A DNA stretch of 64,000 nucleotides from Streptomyces sp. PsTaAH-137. GTDB taxonomy: Bacteria; Actinomycetota; Actinomycetes; Streptomycetales; Streptomycetaceae. The notes under the pieces were generated by a model. That model did not search any database, was not told the origin of the DNA, and was given only the letters and a program-made list of their open reading frames with translations. Location: the NCBI RefSeq assembly GCF_003259365.1, contig NZ_QLLY01000003.1, positions 1 to 64,000 on the forward strand, written 5' to 3'. Within the stretch, counting starts at the first letter, position 1. Each line of letters opens with the position of its first letter. This document shows, in pieces, positions 9,201 through 20,464 of this stretch. Made by a program: the position numbers and the translations under genes.

Positions 9201-12200
9201 GGAAGAGGGGATGCCGGGCGAGCGAGCGCGGCGGGGCCAGATGCTCCACCAGTGATTCGAAGGGCAGGTCCTGGTGTGCGTACGCGGCCAGGTCGGTCTG
9301 GCGGGCGCGCGCCAACAGGGCGCGAAAGTCCGGATCACCCTCGGTACGCACGCGCAGCGTCAGGGTGTTGACGAAGAAACCCACAAGTCCTGCGAGGGCC
9401 TCGTCGGACCGTCCGGCGACGGGGCTGCCGACGACGATGTCATCGCCTGCTCCATGCCTGTCCAGCAGCGCGCAGAGGACGGCGTGCAGGGCCATAAAGG
9501 TGCTGGCACCCTCGCGCCGGGCCAGGGCGCCGAGCCGGTAGCCGTCCTCCTTCGTGAGCGGCAGGGTGATCCGGCCGCCGCTGCCGGAAGGGTGTTCCGG
9601 GCGGGGCCGGTCGGTCGGAAGGGACGCTTCGAAGGGCGCACCCGCCAGGACGTCCTTCCAGTGGCTGAGCTGGCGGGCGTGGAGGCTGTCGGGGTCCTCG
9701 GGAAGGCCCAGGACGTCCTGCTGCCAGAGCGTGTAGTCGCCGTACTGCACCGGTAGCGCAGCCCACGCGGGGGCGCGACCGCTGCTCCGGGCGGCATAGG
9801 CGGCGGCCAGGTCCTGTGCCAGCGGACCCATGGACCATGCGTCGGCCACGATGTGGTGCAGCGTCAGGAGCAGGACATGCTCCTCCTCAGTGATCCGCAG
9901 CAGGTCTGCGCGCAGCGGCAGGTCCTCGGAGAGGTCGAACCCCTTTCGGGCTGCTGCGGCCAGCGCCTCGGCGATTCCTTCCTTGGTGCACGGCGTGACG
10001 GTGAGGGCTGGGCTGAATCCCTCTACGGGCAGGACGTGCTGGACCGGGGTGCCGGACCGGTCGGCCGGTTCACGGAAGACCGTGCGCAGGCTCTCGTGGC
10101 GGGCGACGACGTCGCTGAGCGCACGGTGCAGCACTTCTGTGTCCAGGTGCCCCCGCAGGGTCACCGCCATGGGGAGGTTGTACGAGGGGTCCGCCGGGTG
10201 CATGCGGTTGAGGAACCACAGCCGGTTCTGCGCGGAGGACAGCGGGAGGTCGGCGGGCCGGACGGTGCGGGCGCGCAGCGACGGCCGGCCGCGGGCGGCT
10301 CCGTCGAGATGCGTGGCGAGCCCCGCCGGGGTGGGGTCCTCGAACAGGGCGCGCACCGGGACCTCTACGCCGAACGCGTTGCGGATGCGGTTGACGATCC
10401 GGGTGGCCAGCAAGGAGTGACCGCCGAGCGCGAAGAAGTCGGCGTCGCGGCTGACCGGACCGGTGCCCAGACACTCCGCGAAGAGCGCGCAGAGGATCTC
10501 CTCCTGCGGCGTGCGCGGACGTTCTCCGTCGTGGGCCGCATCCGCCTCCGGCTCCGGCAGGGCGGCGAAGTCCGTCTTGCCGTGCGCGGTCAGGGGAATC
10601 TCGTCGACCAGTGCGAGGCGGGTCGGTGTCATGTATGCGGGGAGCCGGTCGGCGACGAAAGAGCGCAGCAACGCGGCGGTCGGCTCTCCCGCCGCCGTCT
10701 CGGGCACGGCCCAGGCGACCAGCCGGCCGCCGTCCTCACCCTCCTGGACGGTGACCACCGCCTGCCGGACAGCCGGGTGTGCGGTCAGTGCCGCTTCCAC
10801 CTCACCGGTCTCGACACGGAATCCACGTACCTTGACCTGGCTGTCCGTACGGCCCATGAAGACAAGGGAGTTGTCCGGGCGCCTGCGGACCAGGTCGCCG
10901 GTCCGGTACATGCGAGTGCCAGGGGGGCCGTAGGGGTCGGCGAGAAAGCGGTCCGCGGTCATGCCGGTCGCTTCGTCGTATCCACGGGCCACACCGGCCC
11001 CGGCGAGGTACAGCTCCCCGGTGACGCCGGGCGGCGTGGGACTCAGGCGGGCATCGAGCACCCGCGCGTGCATCCCTGTGATCGCCCGGCCGATGGCAGG
11101 TAGTGAACCACGCGTCACCGGAGCGATCACGCTGTCCACGGTCGCCTCGGTCGGCCCGTAGAGGTTCCACACCGTGACGCCGCTCAGCTCCGCGAGTTCG
11201 TTCCACTGAGTCTCGTTGACGGGCTCGCCACCCAGCGCCACGACGCGCGGCCAGGGCTTGCCGGGTGCGAACAGCCCGCACGCGCGCAGCTGTTCGAGGA
11301 ACGAGGGAGTTGTCTCGATGACGTCGATCCGTCGTTCGTGCAGCAGCCGCACGAGCGCCTCGGGATCGCGGCGGCTCGCGTCGTCGACCAGATGCAGTTC
11401 GTGTCCCGCGACCATCCACAGCAGGGGGTCCCAGGAGGCGTCGAAGGTCGCCGCCGCGGTGAGGGCCACACGCAGCGGACGACCATTGTTCGCACGCTCG
11501 GCGGGGGCGATCAGATGACGCGTGTGGTGCCGCAAAAGATTGGCCAGTGCCCGGTGCTCCACGACCACGCCCTTGGGCCGGCCGGTCGATCCTGAGGTGT
11601 GCAGGACGTAGGCGGGAGCGGAGGCGTCCGGTGAGCTCGAGGGAAGGGCGATCGTGTCCACGTCCCCCACGGGCATCTCGTCGAGACAGTGGACGGGGAC
11701 GCGCACGTCCGCCAGCTCCACCAGGCACTGCCGTTCGGTGAGCAGCACGGCCGGCTGTACGGAGTCCAGGATGTGCGCATTCCGTTCTGCCGGGTGCGTC
11801 GGGTCCAACGGTACGTAGACCGCTCCCGCGCGCAGCACGCCGAAGATGGCTGCGATCTGCCGTCCGGACCGGGGCAGCGCGACAGCGACGCGGTCCCCTG
11901 GCCGGACGCCCGCGGCAACCAGGCGCCGTGCCACGCCGTTCAGCTCGTCGGACAGTTCACCGAACGTCAGGGAGCGATGCCCTTCGGCCACGGCGATGCG
12001 GTTCGGGGTGACCGCCACCTGCATGTCGAGCACGTCGTCGACGCTGTGCACCAGGTCCTGCCCCCGGTGCACCTCACCATCGCGCGGGCCGGTGTCGAGG
12101 GCCGCCTCGCGTTGTTCCCTGGTGAGCATGTCCAGGGTGCTCAGGGGGGCGTCGGGAGTGGCGAGCGCCGAGCGCAGCAGGCGAACGAAATGGTCGACGA

Positions 12201-15200
12201 ACCGGCGCACCGTGCTTTCGTCGAAGAGATCGGAGCTGTACTCCACCTCTCCGCTCAGGCCCGCGGGCAGCCCGTCGGGGCCGTGCGATTCGGTGAGGTC
12301 CCAGGTGAGGTCGAACTTCGCGCTGTGTCGGTCGGCGGTCAGCACGTGCGCCTTCACACCCGGCAGTTCGAGGCGGGGCGCGGCTGTGTTGTTCAGCGCG
12401 AGCATCACTTGGAAGAGGGGGTGCCGGGACAGCGACCTCGGCGGGGCGAGCGCTTCCACCAACTGCTCGAAGGGCAGATCCTGCGCGCCGTAGGCACGCA
12501 GGTCTGTCACGCGCGCACGCTCCAGGAGCTCCCGGAATGCCGGGTCGCCTCCAGCATCGACACGCAGGACCAGCGTGTTGACGAAGAAGCCTACGACGTC
12601 GTGGAACTCCTCTTCGTCACGGCCCGCGACCGGCGTTCCGACGACGATGTCGTCGCCCGCACCCAACCGTTGCAACAGCGTGGCGAGCACACCGTGCAGC
12701 ACCATGAAGGGGCTGACACCCGCCCGCCGGGCAAGGGCGACCAGAGCGCGGTGCTCTGCGGCCTCCACCCGCACGGGTACGCGGCCTCCGCGGAAGGTGG
12801 CCCTCTCCGGCCGCGGCCGGTCGTAGGGCAGGGGGATTTCGGGCGGCAGGCCCTTCAGCGTCTCCCGCCAACCGGTCAGCTGGCGTGTGGTGAGGGAGTC
12901 GGTGTCCGTGCGGACGCCGAGCCGCACCTGCTGCCGCAGTGCGTAGTCCGCGTACTGCGCGGGCAGTGGCGTCCAGCCGGGCGCCTGCCCCTTCAGACGG
13001 GCTTCGTATGCCTCGCTCAGGTCGCGGATCAGGGGCCTCATCGACCATCCGTCGGCGACGATGTGATGGAGCGTGAGCAGGAGGAGGTGGCTCCGGGTGG
13101 TGGCGCTCGGATCGCTGGTGGGCACCAGCACGGCATGGATCGGGGGCTGCCGGGAGAGGTCGAAGTCGGGGCCGGGGAAGTCGCCGGGGCGGGCGTCGGG
13201 CCGTAGGGGGCTCGTCCGCAGGGCCACGGTGCACGCGTCCGGAGCCAGCACGACCTGGTGCGGTCCCTGCTCGTCGTGCCGATAGACGGTGCGCAGGCTC
13301 TCGTGCCGCGCCAGGAGGTCGGCGAAGGCAGCCTGGAGGGCGTCCACGTCGAGATCGCCCTCAAGACGAAGGGCGATGGGGATGTGGTAGCGCTCACCGC
13401 CCTCTCCCATGTGCTCCAGGAGCCACAGGCGGTGCTGGGCCGCTGAGAGGGGCAGCCGGGCCGGGCGCTGCCGGGCGACGGCTGAGGCCGCCCCGCCCGC
13501 AACCTTTGTGCGGGTGCGCTGGGCGTCGACGGCCAGCGCGAGTGCGGCGGCCGTCGGTGCTTCGAAGAGGGCGCGAACCGGAAGCCGGACGTTCGTACGC
13601 TCGGCCACGGAGCTCAGCAGGCGCGTGGCCAGCAGGGAATGGCCCCCGAGGGCGAAGAAGTCGTCCTCCCTCCCGACTTCGGCCACGCCGAGCAGATCGG
13701 CCATCGCTGCGCAGACCTGCTCCTCCGTCCTCGTGACCGGTGCGTTCGAGGAGCCGGCGGAGACGGCGGTGGCCTCCGGGAGCGCGGACGTGTCCAGTTT
13801 CCCGTTCGGGGTCAGTGGGAGCCGCTCGACGAGCGCGTAGGCGGCGGGCACCATGTGAGCAGGCAGCGACGTCACGAGCGCGTCCCGGACCGGGCGCACG
13901 TCGTCGCGTACCTGTGCGCCCGCTGCGTCGCCGGACGGTACGAGGTAGGCAGCCAGCCGCTGTCCGTCCGGGCCGCCCCCGAGGACGACCGCGGCCTGCG
14001 CGACTCCCGGCAGCGCAATGAGCGCGGCTTCGATCTCCGCCGTCTCCACCCGGTGCCCGCGGACCTTGATCTGCCCGTCGCTGCGCCCGACGAACTCCAG
14101 CGAACCGTTCTCGTGCCACCGCACCAGATCTCCGGTCCGGTACATCCGTGCCCCCGGCTCCCCGAAGGGATCGGCGAGGAAACGGTCCGCGGTCAGGCCG
14201 GGCTGTCCCACGTAGCCGCGCGCCACCCCCTCTCCGGCGAGATAGAGCTCCCCCGTCACACCGCTCGGCAGCAGATGCAAGGCCGCGTCCAGGACGTAGG
14301 AACGTGCCCCTCGGACAGGGCGCCCGATCAGCGGATCCGTCCCGCGCACGCGTGCGGTGACGGCGTCCACCGTCGTCTCGGTCGGTCCGTAGAAGTTGTA
14401 GGCGACAAGGGAGCGCTCGGCGGCGAGGCGCTGCCACAACTCGGCGTTGACCGATTCGCCTCCGAGGGCGATCACCGTGGGACGGTGCGGCGTTGTCCCG
14501 CCTGTGCTGGTGTCATCGGCGGTGAGGCCGGCCGCCAGGAGCTGTTGCAGGAAACTGGGGGTGGTCTCGATGACGTCCACGCGCCGGGTGCGCAAGAAGG
14601 CGACCAGCGCCTCGGGATCACGGCGCGTCATGTCGTCCACGATGTGCAGGTGATGTCCGCTCAACATCCACAGCAGCGGATCCCAGGAGGCGTCGAAGGA
14701 GGTCGCAGCGGTGAGCGCCACGCGCAGCTGACGCCTCTGAGCGGCTTGCGCACTCGCGTGGGACTCCGAGCGATGGTGGGCCAGCAGGTTGCTGATCGAA
14801 CGGTGCTCGACTAGCACTCCCTTGGGCCTGCCCGTCGATCCGGACGTGTAGATGAGGTAGGCCGCGTCCTCACCCCGCGGGGCGCTCGTGGCAGGGTCGG
14901 GCGCCTCGCCCGGGCCGTGGGACAGGGTCCGGACCTTCGTGCCGGTCGGTGCCAACGCGGCGACCGGGCTGTCGGACGCGCAGATGAGCAGCGCGGGAGC
15001 CGCATCGGCCAGCAGATGAGCGATGCGCTCATCCGGATAGGACAGGTCCACGGGCAGGTAGACGGCACCGGCGCGCAGGACGGCAAGCGGAGCGACGACC
15101 GTGTCGAGTGAGCGGGGTAGCGCGACCGCGACGACCGCACCGCGCTCTGCGCCGTGGTCCCGCAGGGCGGTGGCCGCTACGTCGACGGCTCGGTCCAGCT

Positions 15201-16731
15201 CGGCGAACGTGAGGTCTCCCGTGCCGTCACCGACGGCTGGTGCGTCGGGCATCTCGCGGGCCAGCCGTGACAGGACCTCCGGCAGAGTGGGCTCTTCAGC
15301 GGCCGTTCGCCCACCCAGCCTCGTGCCCTCCCTGTCGTCCGACAGGCCGGTTCCCATGGCCAGCAGTACGTCCTTCTCCTGCGGGCTCGCCAGTTCCAGT
15401 GCGCCGAGGCAGCGCGCCGGGGACGACGCCAACTCCTCGGTCACCCGCACGATCCGTTCGAGGTGTCCCGCTGCCGCGCGGTCGTCGTAGAGAGCCGCGT
15501 TCGCCAGGACATCGACCCGTGCGCCGGTCCCGCCGGGCGCGGGATGCACGGCGAGCGTGAGGTCCTCGACCGGCCCGATCGAGAGATTGTGCAGCGTGCC
15601 GGACGCAGCACCGAAGCGGAGATCCCCGTCGAAGGCGAGCACGTTCACCGACGGCCCGGTCAGGGGCTCGCCCTGCCGAAGGCCCCTTTGCCGCCGCAGT
15701 TCCTGGGCCGGGAACCGCTGGTGACGCAGCACGGCCCGCAGGGCGAGCGTCGTCTGTCGCAAGAGGTCCTTGGCCGCGTCCTGGGCGGACAGCCGCAGGC
15801 GCAGCGGAAGGACCTGGGACATCATTCCAGGCGTCGCCCGTGCGACCTGGGTTCGCCTCCCGGTCACCGGCATGCCGAGCAGCACGTCGCCCGCTCCGCG
15901 CATCCGGTGCAGATACGCGGCCGTCCCCGCGACAAAGAGCGTGGGCCAGGCCACCTTGGCGCTCCGCGCGCCGTCCCGCAGCCGCTGCCACCGTTCGCTG
16001 TCCAGCACGACCGACTGCCGCAGCACCTGTTGCCCCGCAACACCCGGGGCATCGCTGAGCCGTTCTGGCGACGGGGCTCCCGCGAGTTGGTCGCGCCAGT
16101 ACGCCGCGTCCTCGCTGTACTGCGCCGACTCGCGGTACTGACGGGCCTCGGTGACCAGTGGTTCAAGGGGACGAGATTGGAAGGGTACGTCGGCGCCGTC
16201 CGCGAGCAGGCCGTACGTCTCGGCGATACGGCTCAGCGCCAGGGCCGCACCGTAACCGTCCAGCACCAGGTGATGCGTGCGCAGGTACAGCAGATGACGT
16301 GCCCGCGAAAGCCTGTACAGAGCGAAGGACGTGACCGTCGCACCACTCACGCCCACAGGTCTGGCGAGATCCCGGCGCATGGCCTCGTGAGCCTCGGCCT
16401 CACCATTCGCATTCGCGGACAAGTCGATGAGTGGAACCTCGACAGGCAGGTCACGTCGAACCACCTGCCGCGCCGTGGAGTCTGCCCCCTCATCGGATAT
16501 CGCGGCACGCATCGCGTCGATCTCGCCCGTCACATGGGCCACGGCCCGAGACAGTGTCGTAGGGTTCAACTCCCCCTGGATGTCGACGTACTCCGCGATC
16601 GTGAACTCACTGCTCAGCGGACGAAGCGTGTGCGCGAACCACAACGACTCCTGGGCGGGAGTCACCGCGAGCGAGTCGGCAGAGTCTTCAGTGATGCGCT
16701 CTCCCCCAGTACCTGTAACGCGTGCCGACAC
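6235..16731 (-). CDS. Three-module nonribosomal peptide synthetase (C-A-T)x3-TE
   Basis: The 3498-residue protein reads C1 (about 20-450, HHLVLDG near 155), A1 (475-985, [10 protein letters not shown] near 630), T1 (LGGHSLL near 1030), C2 (1090-1530, HHIVADG near 1225), A2 (core motif near 1710), T2 (near 2105), C3 (2160-2600, HHIVADA near 2292), A3 (core motif near 2778), T3 (near 3185) and a terminal thioesterase (GWSFGG near 3320, His in CGHAQML near 3472). No epimerase, methylase or cyclase domain is seen. C1 resembles the EntF/DhbF class that accepts an acyl or aryl starter. By hand alignment to GrsA/EntF the pockets read D-A-W-E-A-G-F-V-D (A1) and D-A-W-E-A-G-L-V-D (A2, A3); the two acidic residues suggest a basic or diamino acid. 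The GTG start at 16731 is the best in-frame option but has a poorly spaced ribosome site. The product is unknown. Confidence 0.95.
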   Translation of the reverse strand: MSARVTGTGGERITEDSADSLAVTPAQESLWFAHTLRPLSSEFTIAEYVDIQGELNPTTLSRAVAHVTGEIDAMRAAISDEGADSTARQVVRRDLPVEVPLIDLSANANGEAEAHEAMRRDLARPVGVSGATVTSFALYRLSRARHLLYLRTHHLVLDGYGAALALSRIAETYGLLADGADVPFQSRPLEPLVTEARQYRESAQYSEDAAYWRDQLAGAPSPERLSDAPGVAGQQVLRQSVVLDSERWQRLRDGARSAKVAWPTLFVAGTAAYLHRMRGAGDVLLGMPVTGRRTQVARATPGMMSQVLPLRLRLSAQDAAKDLLRQTTLALRAVLRHQRFPAQELRRQRGLRQGEPLTGPSVNVLAFDGDLRFGAASGTLHNLSIGPVEDLTLAVHPAPGGTGARVDVLANAALYDDRAAAGHLERIVRVTEELASSPARCLGALELASPQEKDVLLAMGTGLSDDREGTRLGGRTAAEEPTLPEVLSRLAREMPDAPAVGDGTGDLTFAELDRAVDVAATALRDHGAERGAVVAVALPRSLDTVVAPLAVLRAGAVYLPVDLSYPDERIAHLLADAAPALLICASDSPVAALAPTGTKVRTLSHGPGEAPDPATSAPRGEDAAYLIYTSGSTGRPKGVLVEHRSISNLLAHHRSESHASAQAAQRRQLRVALTAATSFDASWDPLLWMLSGHHLHIVDDMTRRDPEALVAFLRTRRVDVIETTPSFLQQLLAAGLTADDTSTGGTTPHRPTVIALGGESVNAELWQRLAAERSLVAYNFYGPTETTVDAVTARVRGTDPLIGRPVRGARSYVLDAALHLLPSGVTGELYLAGEGVARGYVGQPGLTADRFLADPFGEPGARMYRTGDLVRWHENGSLEFVGRSDGQIKVRGHRVETAEIEAALIALPGVAQAAVVLGGGPDGQRLAAYLVPSGDAAGAQVRDDVRPVRDALVTSLPAHMVPAAYALVERLPLTPNGKLDTSALPEATAVSAGSSNAPVTRTEEQVCAAMADLLGVAEVGREDDFFALGGHSLLATRLLSSVAERTNVRLPVRALFEAPTAAALALAVDAQRTRTKVAGGAASAVARQRPARLPLSAAQHRLWLLEHMGEGGERYHIPIALRLEGDLDVDALQAAFADLLARHESLRTVYRHDEQGPHQVVLAPDACTVALRTSPLRPDARPGDFPGPDFDLSRQPPIHAVLVPTSDPSATTRSHLLLLTLHHIVADGWSMRPLIRDLSEAYEARLKGQAPGWTPLPAQYADYALRQQVRLGVRTDTDSLTTRQLTGWRETLKGLPPEIPLPYDRPRPERATFRGGRVPVRVEAAEHRALVALARRAGVSPFMVLHGVLATLLQRLGAGDDIVVGTPVAGRDEEEFHDVVGFFVNTLVLRVDAGGDPAFRELLERARVTDLRAYGAQDLPFEQLVEALAPPRSLSRHPLFQVMLALNNTAAPRLELPGVKAHVLTADRHSAKFDLTWDLTESHGPDGLPAGLSGEVEYSSDLFDESTVRRFVDHFVRLLRSALATPDAPLSTLDMLTREQREAALDTGPRDGEVHRGQDLVHSVDDVLDMQVAVTPNRIAVAEGHRSLTFGELSDELNGVARRLVAAGVRPGDRVAVALPRSGRQIAAIFGVLRAGAVYVPLDPTHPAERNAHILDSVQPAVLLTERQCLVELADVRVPVHCLDEMPVGDVDTIALPSSSPDASAPAYVLHTSGSTGRPKGVVVEHRALANLLRHHTRHLIAPAERANNGRPLRVALTAAATFDASWDPLLWMVAGHELHLVDDASRRDPEALVRLLHERRIDVIETTPSFLEQLRACGLFAPGKPWPRVVALGGEPVNETQWNELAELSGVTVWNLYGPTEATVDSVIAPVTRGSLPAIGRAITGMHARVLDARLSPTPPGVTGELYLAGAGVARGYDEATGMTADRFLADPYGPPGTRMYRTGDLVRRRPDNSLVFMGRTDSQVKVRGFRVETGEVEAALTAHPAVRQAVVTVQEGEDGGRLVAWAVPETAAGEPTAALLRSFVADRLPAYMTPTRLALVDEIPLTAHGKTDFAALPEPEADAAHDGERPRTPQEEILCALFAECLGTGPVSRDADFFALGGHSLLATRIVNRIRNAFGVEVPVRALFEDPTPAGLATHLDGAARGRPSLRARTVRPADLPLSSAQNRLWFLNRMHPADPSYNLPMAVTLRGHLDTEVLHRALSDVVARHESLRTVFREPADRSGTPVQHVLPVEGFSPALTVTPCTKEGIAEALAAAARKGFDLSEDLPLRADLLRITEEEHVLLLTLHHIVADAWSMGPLAQDLAAAYAARSSGRAPAWAALPVQYGDYTLWQQDVLGLPEDPDSLHARQLSHWKDVLAGAPFEASLPTDRPRPEHPSGSGGRITLPLTKEDGYRLGALARREGASTFMALHAVLCALLDRHGAGDDIVVGSPVAGRSDEALAGLVGFFVNTLTLRVRTEGDPDFRALLARARQTDLAAYAHQDLPFESLVEHLAPPRSLARHPLFQVMLSLNNAGQPVLDLPGLQATVRGVDTTAAKFDLSFNFSEQSVDGQLTGELEYSKDLFDPETAESLAHSFVELVRLVVAEPDVPLSRHDALTRQSEGLLARGQDPQSTPLHPTVVAGFETTAAAARSSDIAVRHGTHSLSFAELAQDSARLAQLLRAHGVGPDRTVAVLLPRSAGSITAMLAVLAAGGAYAPLDDALPAARVRAVLEDAEPVVVLATTTTRDRIPDGPWQTVLLDAAETESALAALPAIPPPAASPGPHDTAYVLHTSGSTGRPKGVAVEHRSLAQLWEHHRHALFAPARTAVGGRRLRVALTASLSFDASWDPVLWMLDGNELLIVDNDTRRDPAALVRLVRQEAVDVLETTPSHAAALLDAGLCDPAGSHRPSVLALGGEAVPPGLWRRLRETPDLTVWNLYGPTEATVDTLYAPVDGTDTPVLGRPVAGTRAYVLDRFLRPVAPNSTGELFLAGACLARGYVGRPGETATRFVPDPFGPPGERMYRTGDLVRCAADGRLEFRGRADQQIKVRGYRVEPGEIEAVLELQPGLAQAAVIARSRTRPEDNGADQLIAYVVPAYRSAAADAPALPDRDVLRAAVAAELPNYMVPAAFVTVDALPLTASGKLDAGALPDPDDELMARGTGRPPAGPREDLLCALFAEALGLDHCWADDDFFALGGHSLLAARLLAQVRDSTGTELGIRALFETPTPAGLAVALTEYDKQPAGGDRAAADLACLLPLRTTGTLPPLFCIHPAGGLAWSYAGLLQHVTDRPVYGLQTPNLDGTHHLPDSIEAMAAHYVAQLRTVQPHGPYHLLGWSFGGNVVQEIAVQLQDADEEVALLAVLDAFPVAPADGLEDAGRDTVFRALLTALGLDLSGWNENAPLDAAVVRDALRDTGSPLGALDPSTIETMVDNFAHQARLMRGYTPRPFNGSVLFFRATEEDPANGLTPSLWAPYVKGDLEVHDVPCGHAQMLRPESRALIGPVLEAALRIH

Positions 16732-16985
16732 CCTCGATCACCCTTCCGGTCTAACACGACTCGATGCATGTGCGAAGACCCCCACACATCGACTTCCGCG
16801 CTTAATCCGAGACGCATGGGACTACGGATTGGTGTGTGACGCGAGACACCCTTTGTTACCACTGCGTAGAACGTCCGCATCGAACCTCGAACGCGTACCC
16901 ATCCATCGCACGGGAGGGCTACGGATCAACGACGTACGGCATCGCGGCGGCAGCTCGCCGTCATTCGAACGAGAGGGCACACTCG
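16732..16985. promoter_or_regulatory. Divergent promoter region, NRPS operon / small secreted protein
   Basis: These 254 bp separate the NRPS start from the divergent Cys-repeat gene and must hold promoters for both. I searched by eye for a DmdR/IdeR-type iron box and other long palindromes and saw none, so the sequence gives no support for iron control. Confidence 0.45.
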
Positions 16986-17303
16986 ATGTATCGATCAGCG
17001 TGGGGCAGGGCATTGAGCGGTATAGCCATGGTCGGCAGCGTCGCAACGTTGGGCCTCGCAGGGGCAACTGGCGCGTCAGCAGCTGACACGTCCGCCGCAG
17101 CGGCTGCGAAGAACTCAGCGCACTCCTCGCCGCTCATGGACGACAGGGCAGCGGGCTTCAAGGACTACCAAGGCTCACAGGGCTTCAACCTGTGCCTGCT
17201 CTCCCGGTGCTCCATCGGATCGGAGAACCACACGTCCGGCGGAATAGGGCTCGTACAGGGAGGAAACCTGTGCCTGTTGGCTTCATGCGAGTTGCGGCCG
17301 TGA
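16986..17303 (+). CDS. Small secreted protein with duplicated NLCLL-x2-C motif
   Basis: The ATG at 16986 follows GAGAGGG about 9 nt upstream and encodes 105 residues. Residues 1-33 form a Sec signal peptide (hydrophobic core ALSGIAMVGSVATLGLAG, cleavage near ASA-AD). The mature region is Ala/Ser-rich and then contains two similar Cys motifs, GFNLCLLSRC and GGNLCLLASC, separated by about 25 residues, with the second almost at the C-terminus. Four cysteines in two such units suggest disulfides or self-assembly. I do not recognise a named family. It is transcribed away from the NRPS gene and may be unrelated to it. Confidence 0.65.
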   Translation: MYRSAWGRALSGIAMVGSVATLGLAGATGASAADTSAAAAAKNSAHSSPLMDDRAAGFKDYQGSQGFNLCLLSRCSIGSENHTSGGIGLVQGGNLCLLASCELRP

Positions 17304-17995
17304 GAGCTCGTCACAGGATCTCGCTGAACGGTCCTGGTCGGGCGTGACTGTCACGAGCGGGTAGCTCTCGGAGATGTGACGACCCAGCCGGTGATCGCGG
17401 ACGATGACTCGTGGAAGCCGTTCGCGCCGTAGTGCCACTCTGGCCCCGGTCGGCCGCTGGGGCCGCCGCCCTGAGGACGACCGGCTGCGCCGGCAGGCGT
17501 TCTGGACGTCCTGCAACAAGCCTCGCCTGGCAACTCCTCCCCCTGGCGTTGGGTTCGGCTCCAGGGGGAGACCTGCTTGCAGCGACAACGAGAAGCGCAC
17601 GTAGATGGGGATCGCTCGCTTCAACTACACCCATCCAATGCCGTGTGGTTCACCCCTTGCCTGCGTGACAGCTGCCTTCTCCCAAAGGCCCGCTTCCTGC
17701 GTCACCTCGGGGAGTTGGGCTTCCGAAGGGCGAGCCCCTATGACTTTGGGCAGGGGAAGGGGAGATGCGTCGAGTCGGTGAGCCAGGCAGCCTGGCGCGG
17801 TGGCCGAACTGTCGCGGATGACGTGACGTGCTTCTTCATCCCGGACTTAGAGGTCGTTGCCGGACCTGCATGTCCCGGATGCCTCGGTGGAGCACTGGCA
17901 GGCCGTCCTCGACAGAGAAGGGCTGGAAATGTCACTACCCTGAAAGGAGGAGGTGCTTCCGGCCCCCCCCGGTCGGAGGCCGCGCTGTCACAATC
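17304..17995. other. Stretch without a recognisable gene
   Basis: About 690 bp follow the small secreted gene. Several frames are open by chance at high GC, but none has a convincing start, a conserved motif or consistent codon bias. It borders decayed gene fragments and is best read as degenerate DNA. Confidence 0.4.
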
Positions 17996-18139
17996 TTCCG
18001 TTTCCACGCTGACGTCGACGTCGACCTGCGGGAGGCGCAAGGCCAGAAGCGACTGAATGTGTTCTGCAGGTTCCTCGGGAGATCGGGCGGCGGCAGGGCA
18101 AGCCCGTGCTGATGGACACGGCGGGCGACTCGGCGCCAC
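17996..18139 (+). pseudogene. Decayed fragment of a short conserved Streptomyces-type protein
   Basis: One frame gives HADVDVDLREAQGQKRLNVF followed by CRFL. After a one-base loss near 18075 the next frame continues EIGRRQGKPVLMDTAGD. The two halves read naturally as one sequence, and the phrase EIGRR.GKPVLM is familiar to me from short uncharacterised Streptomyces proteins. No start codon or ribosome site is preserved, and the fragment runs directly into the metal-permease fragment. I treat it as a remnant. The family assignment is tentative. Confidence 0.35.
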
Positions 18140-18226
18140 CGCGCTGGGCCGAACCGCCTTCGGCATCACCCTCGTCGACGACGGCATCGCCATGATCGGA
18201 ACACTCACCCTCGCCGGACTCCCCCG
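18125..18226 (+). pseudogene. Fragment copy of the NicO/RcnA-type permease gene
   Basis: The sequence is closely similar to 3278-3372 of the intact metal-permease gene: LGATALGRTAFGITLV, then a diverged stretch, then IGTLTLAGL, against the same residues in the intact copy. Only about 34 codons are present, with no start. Both edges are abrupt, joined to a decayed short gene on the left and a CoiA-like remnant on the right. This is a partial duplication or a remnant of a second permease gene. Confidence 0.7.
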
Positions 18227-19249
18227 GTACGCACCGCGCATCTGCCTGTACGCACCAAACCGACAGCCGATGAGAGCGACAAGCACAAGGCGCTCAAGAA
18301 GCGGATCGCGCGTGCCGCACACCATCACGGCCTCTCCGCGCAGATCGAAGCCCGCAGCACGGACGGCAAGATACGCAACGACGTCTTAGTATCAGGCAGC
18401 GCAGGCCATATCGGCTGGGAGGCCCAATACTCCCCGATCACCGCATCGACCGTTCGACGGCGTTCAACCGCCGCTGCAGACCGAGGGATCATGCCCTTAT
18501 GGGTGACCAACGATGACCGGGCGGCCCTGATCGACCGAGCGCCCTGGGTGCGCGTGGATGACCTGCCCTGGCGGGCCATCGCCTCCGACCGCGCGATGCT
18601 CGTACGCGGCGGGGTACGGCATTTACAGGACTGGGCCTGCACGCCGGCCGCCCCCAGACCCTGCCCGCTCAACGGCAGTTCGTGCGGTGGCCTGCACGTC
18701 GCCTGGTCCCTGCCGGCGCTCTGCCTGCCGCCCAAGCCCCACACCGGGGTCGACGCCCTCGTCGCAGCCAGCGCCGAGGGCGACTACGTGCCCATGAAGA
18801 TCCCTGCCCAGCACAACCCCCGGGCCTCGACCCGGCTGTGGACCCCGGCAGCCGACCGGGACCGCTGGCGCAACATCATCGGCGAGGACGAGGCACTGCC
18901 CGACGCGGAACCACCGATGCAGGCGACTCTGACGTTCACCGAGGAAGATCTCGACTCGACCTGCCGCTACGGTGAGGACACCCGGGTCTTCGACGACCGG
19001 CGACCGCGCCGCGACCACGCTGACGCATCGGGCCTGCACACCTTCCCCGAGGTACCTCAGCGGATCTTCCGTATCCCCCGCCAACCTCAGCGCCTCAACG
19101 TCAGCCCCGAGCAGCGCGCCTAAGCATCCCAACGCTGCGGTTGTCGCATCTGGCAGATCGGTCCCTGTGCCGGCTGCGGCACACCGATTCACCGCTACGG
19201 CCCAGGGTCCGCGCATGCCTGCGCCGACTGTCGACGGCGTGCGCGCTAG
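18227..19249 (+). pseudogene. CoiA-like PD-(D/E)XK nuclease gene, 5'-truncated and split by a stop
   Basis: In one frame the sequence reads without a proper start from the permease fragment, through a basic helical stretch (DKHKALKKRIARAAHHHGLS) to RNDVLVSGSAGHIGWEAQYS and GIMPLWVT. The spacing of DVLV and WEAQ fits the PD-(D/E)XK nuclease core of CoiA-like proteins. The frame stops at TAA 19121-19123, but the same frame then encodes a zinc-ribbon-like tail (CAGCGTPIHRYG then ACADC) ending at TAG 19247-19249, which suggests a premature stop in an older, longer gene. The first usable ATG is at 18491, inside the conserved domain. Two TTA codons (rare in Streptomyces) are present. The family assignment is moderate and the pseudogene state likely. 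Confidence 0.5.
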
Positions 19250-19481
19250 ACGACGGCGTAGGACGGCCACCTAGAACCACGGCGGGCAGCATCCCGGGAC
19301 CATCCCGGCGGGCCAGGTCCTGGCCGCGCGAGTGCCGTCGCCACCGACCAGATCGCGGCGTCGTCTCTCAGCCGACCCAACGGTACGAGCAGCCGTCCGA
19401 CCGCCCGCTGGCGCTCACCACGGACGCCACCGGATCCGCCTGCGTGAAGCGGCCCTGTTATCTGTGGCAAGGGGGGAAGCG

Positions 19482-20454
19482 GTGCCAACCGTCGTGCAAC
19501 TGCCGGCCGGGAAGGCGTTGACCGTCCGCGCGGTGGCCGACGCCTTCCTCGGCTCGCTCCGCAACCCGAACACCGTCCGCAGCTACTCGACCGGGCTTGG
19601 CAAGACCGCCGAGTGAATCGGGGAGGCCCGCCCGCTGGTCGGTCGCGGACGACGAGATCGGCGAGGCCCTGGAACTGCTGTGGGGCACTGCGGCGGTCAA
19701 CACCTGGAACGCCCGCCGGGCGACGGTCCTCTCGTGGCTGGGCTGGTGCACGGAGTACGGCTACGACAGTCCGTCCGTTCCGGCCTGGACGAAGCGCCTC
19801 GCGGTGCCGGACTCCGAGACCCCGGCCCGCTCGAAGATGGCCCTGGACCGGCTCATCGCCCGCCGCGATGCCCATGTGCGGGAGAAGACGCTGTGGCGAA
19901 TGCTCTACGAGACCGCAGGGCGGTCCGAGGAGATCCTCGGTGTGAACATCGAGGACCTGGATCTCGCCGCCCGCCGCTGCCCAGTGAAGGCTAAGGGTGC
20001 CCGGAGCAAGGCCCGCCGGCACGGGCAGGCCCGGGAGGACTTCGTGCTGGAGACGGTCTACTGGGACGCCGGCACCGCCCGGCTCCTGCCCCGGCTGCTG
20101 CGCGGCCGCACCCGGGGCCCGGTCTTCGTCACCCACCGCCGTCCCGGCCCGGGGAAGGTCGTCAGTCCGCGCGACGTGTGCCCGGATACCGGCATGGCCC
20201 GCCTCTCCTACGGCCAGGCCCGCGCACTGCTCGATGAGCACACGGCCGTGCGCGGGCCGGGAACCGGCTGGGACCTGCACGAGTACCGCCACTCCGCCCT
20301 CACCCACCTTGGTGAGCAGGGTTCTTCCCTGCTGATGCTCATGGCGAAATCAAGGCACAAGAAGCCGGAGAGCGCCCGCCGTTACTTCAAGCCGTCGCAC
20401 GAGGCGATCTCGAAGCTGACCAGTCTCCTCGCGCCCGGTGACAACTACAGGTGA
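19482..20454 (+). pseudogene. Tyrosine recombinase/integrase, broken by nonsense and frameshift
   Basis: A GTG at 19482 with GGGGGAAG upstream starts [20 protein letters not shown], a SAM-like N-terminal DNA-binding domain. The frame hits TGA at 19614-19616, where the family would have Arg (CGA to TGA). About 20 bases later a 2-nt loss moves the coding phase, and [16 protein letters not shown] onward continues to 20454. The catalytic part keeps the box I Arg (AGRSEEILG), the [15 protein letters not shown] box with H-x-x-R, the [13 protein letters not shown] box and its Tyr. Such integrases mark integrative elements. No tRNA or att core is visible next to it. The gene should be inactive unless the lesions are sequencing errors. 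Confidence 0.75.
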
Positions 20455-20464
20455 CCGCCGGGGG

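Noticed and set aside
9833..9858. C3 domain of the NRPS inactive because HHIVADA lacks the last Gly
   Set aside because: The catalytic His and Asp of HHxxxD are both present; the following Gly varies in active domains.
16732..16985. Iron-dependent (DmdR/IdeR) box before the NRPS, as expected for a siderophore
   Set aside because: No matching palindrome was visible, so iron control is not supported from this sequence.
17577..18056. Possible gene of 159 codons on the plus strand
   Set aside because: No ribosome site, poor composition, and it crosses a decayed conserved fragment in another frame.
20455..20464. tRNA or att site next to the integrase
   Set aside because: No tRNA-like cloverleaf or repeated core was seen within a few hundred bases on either side.
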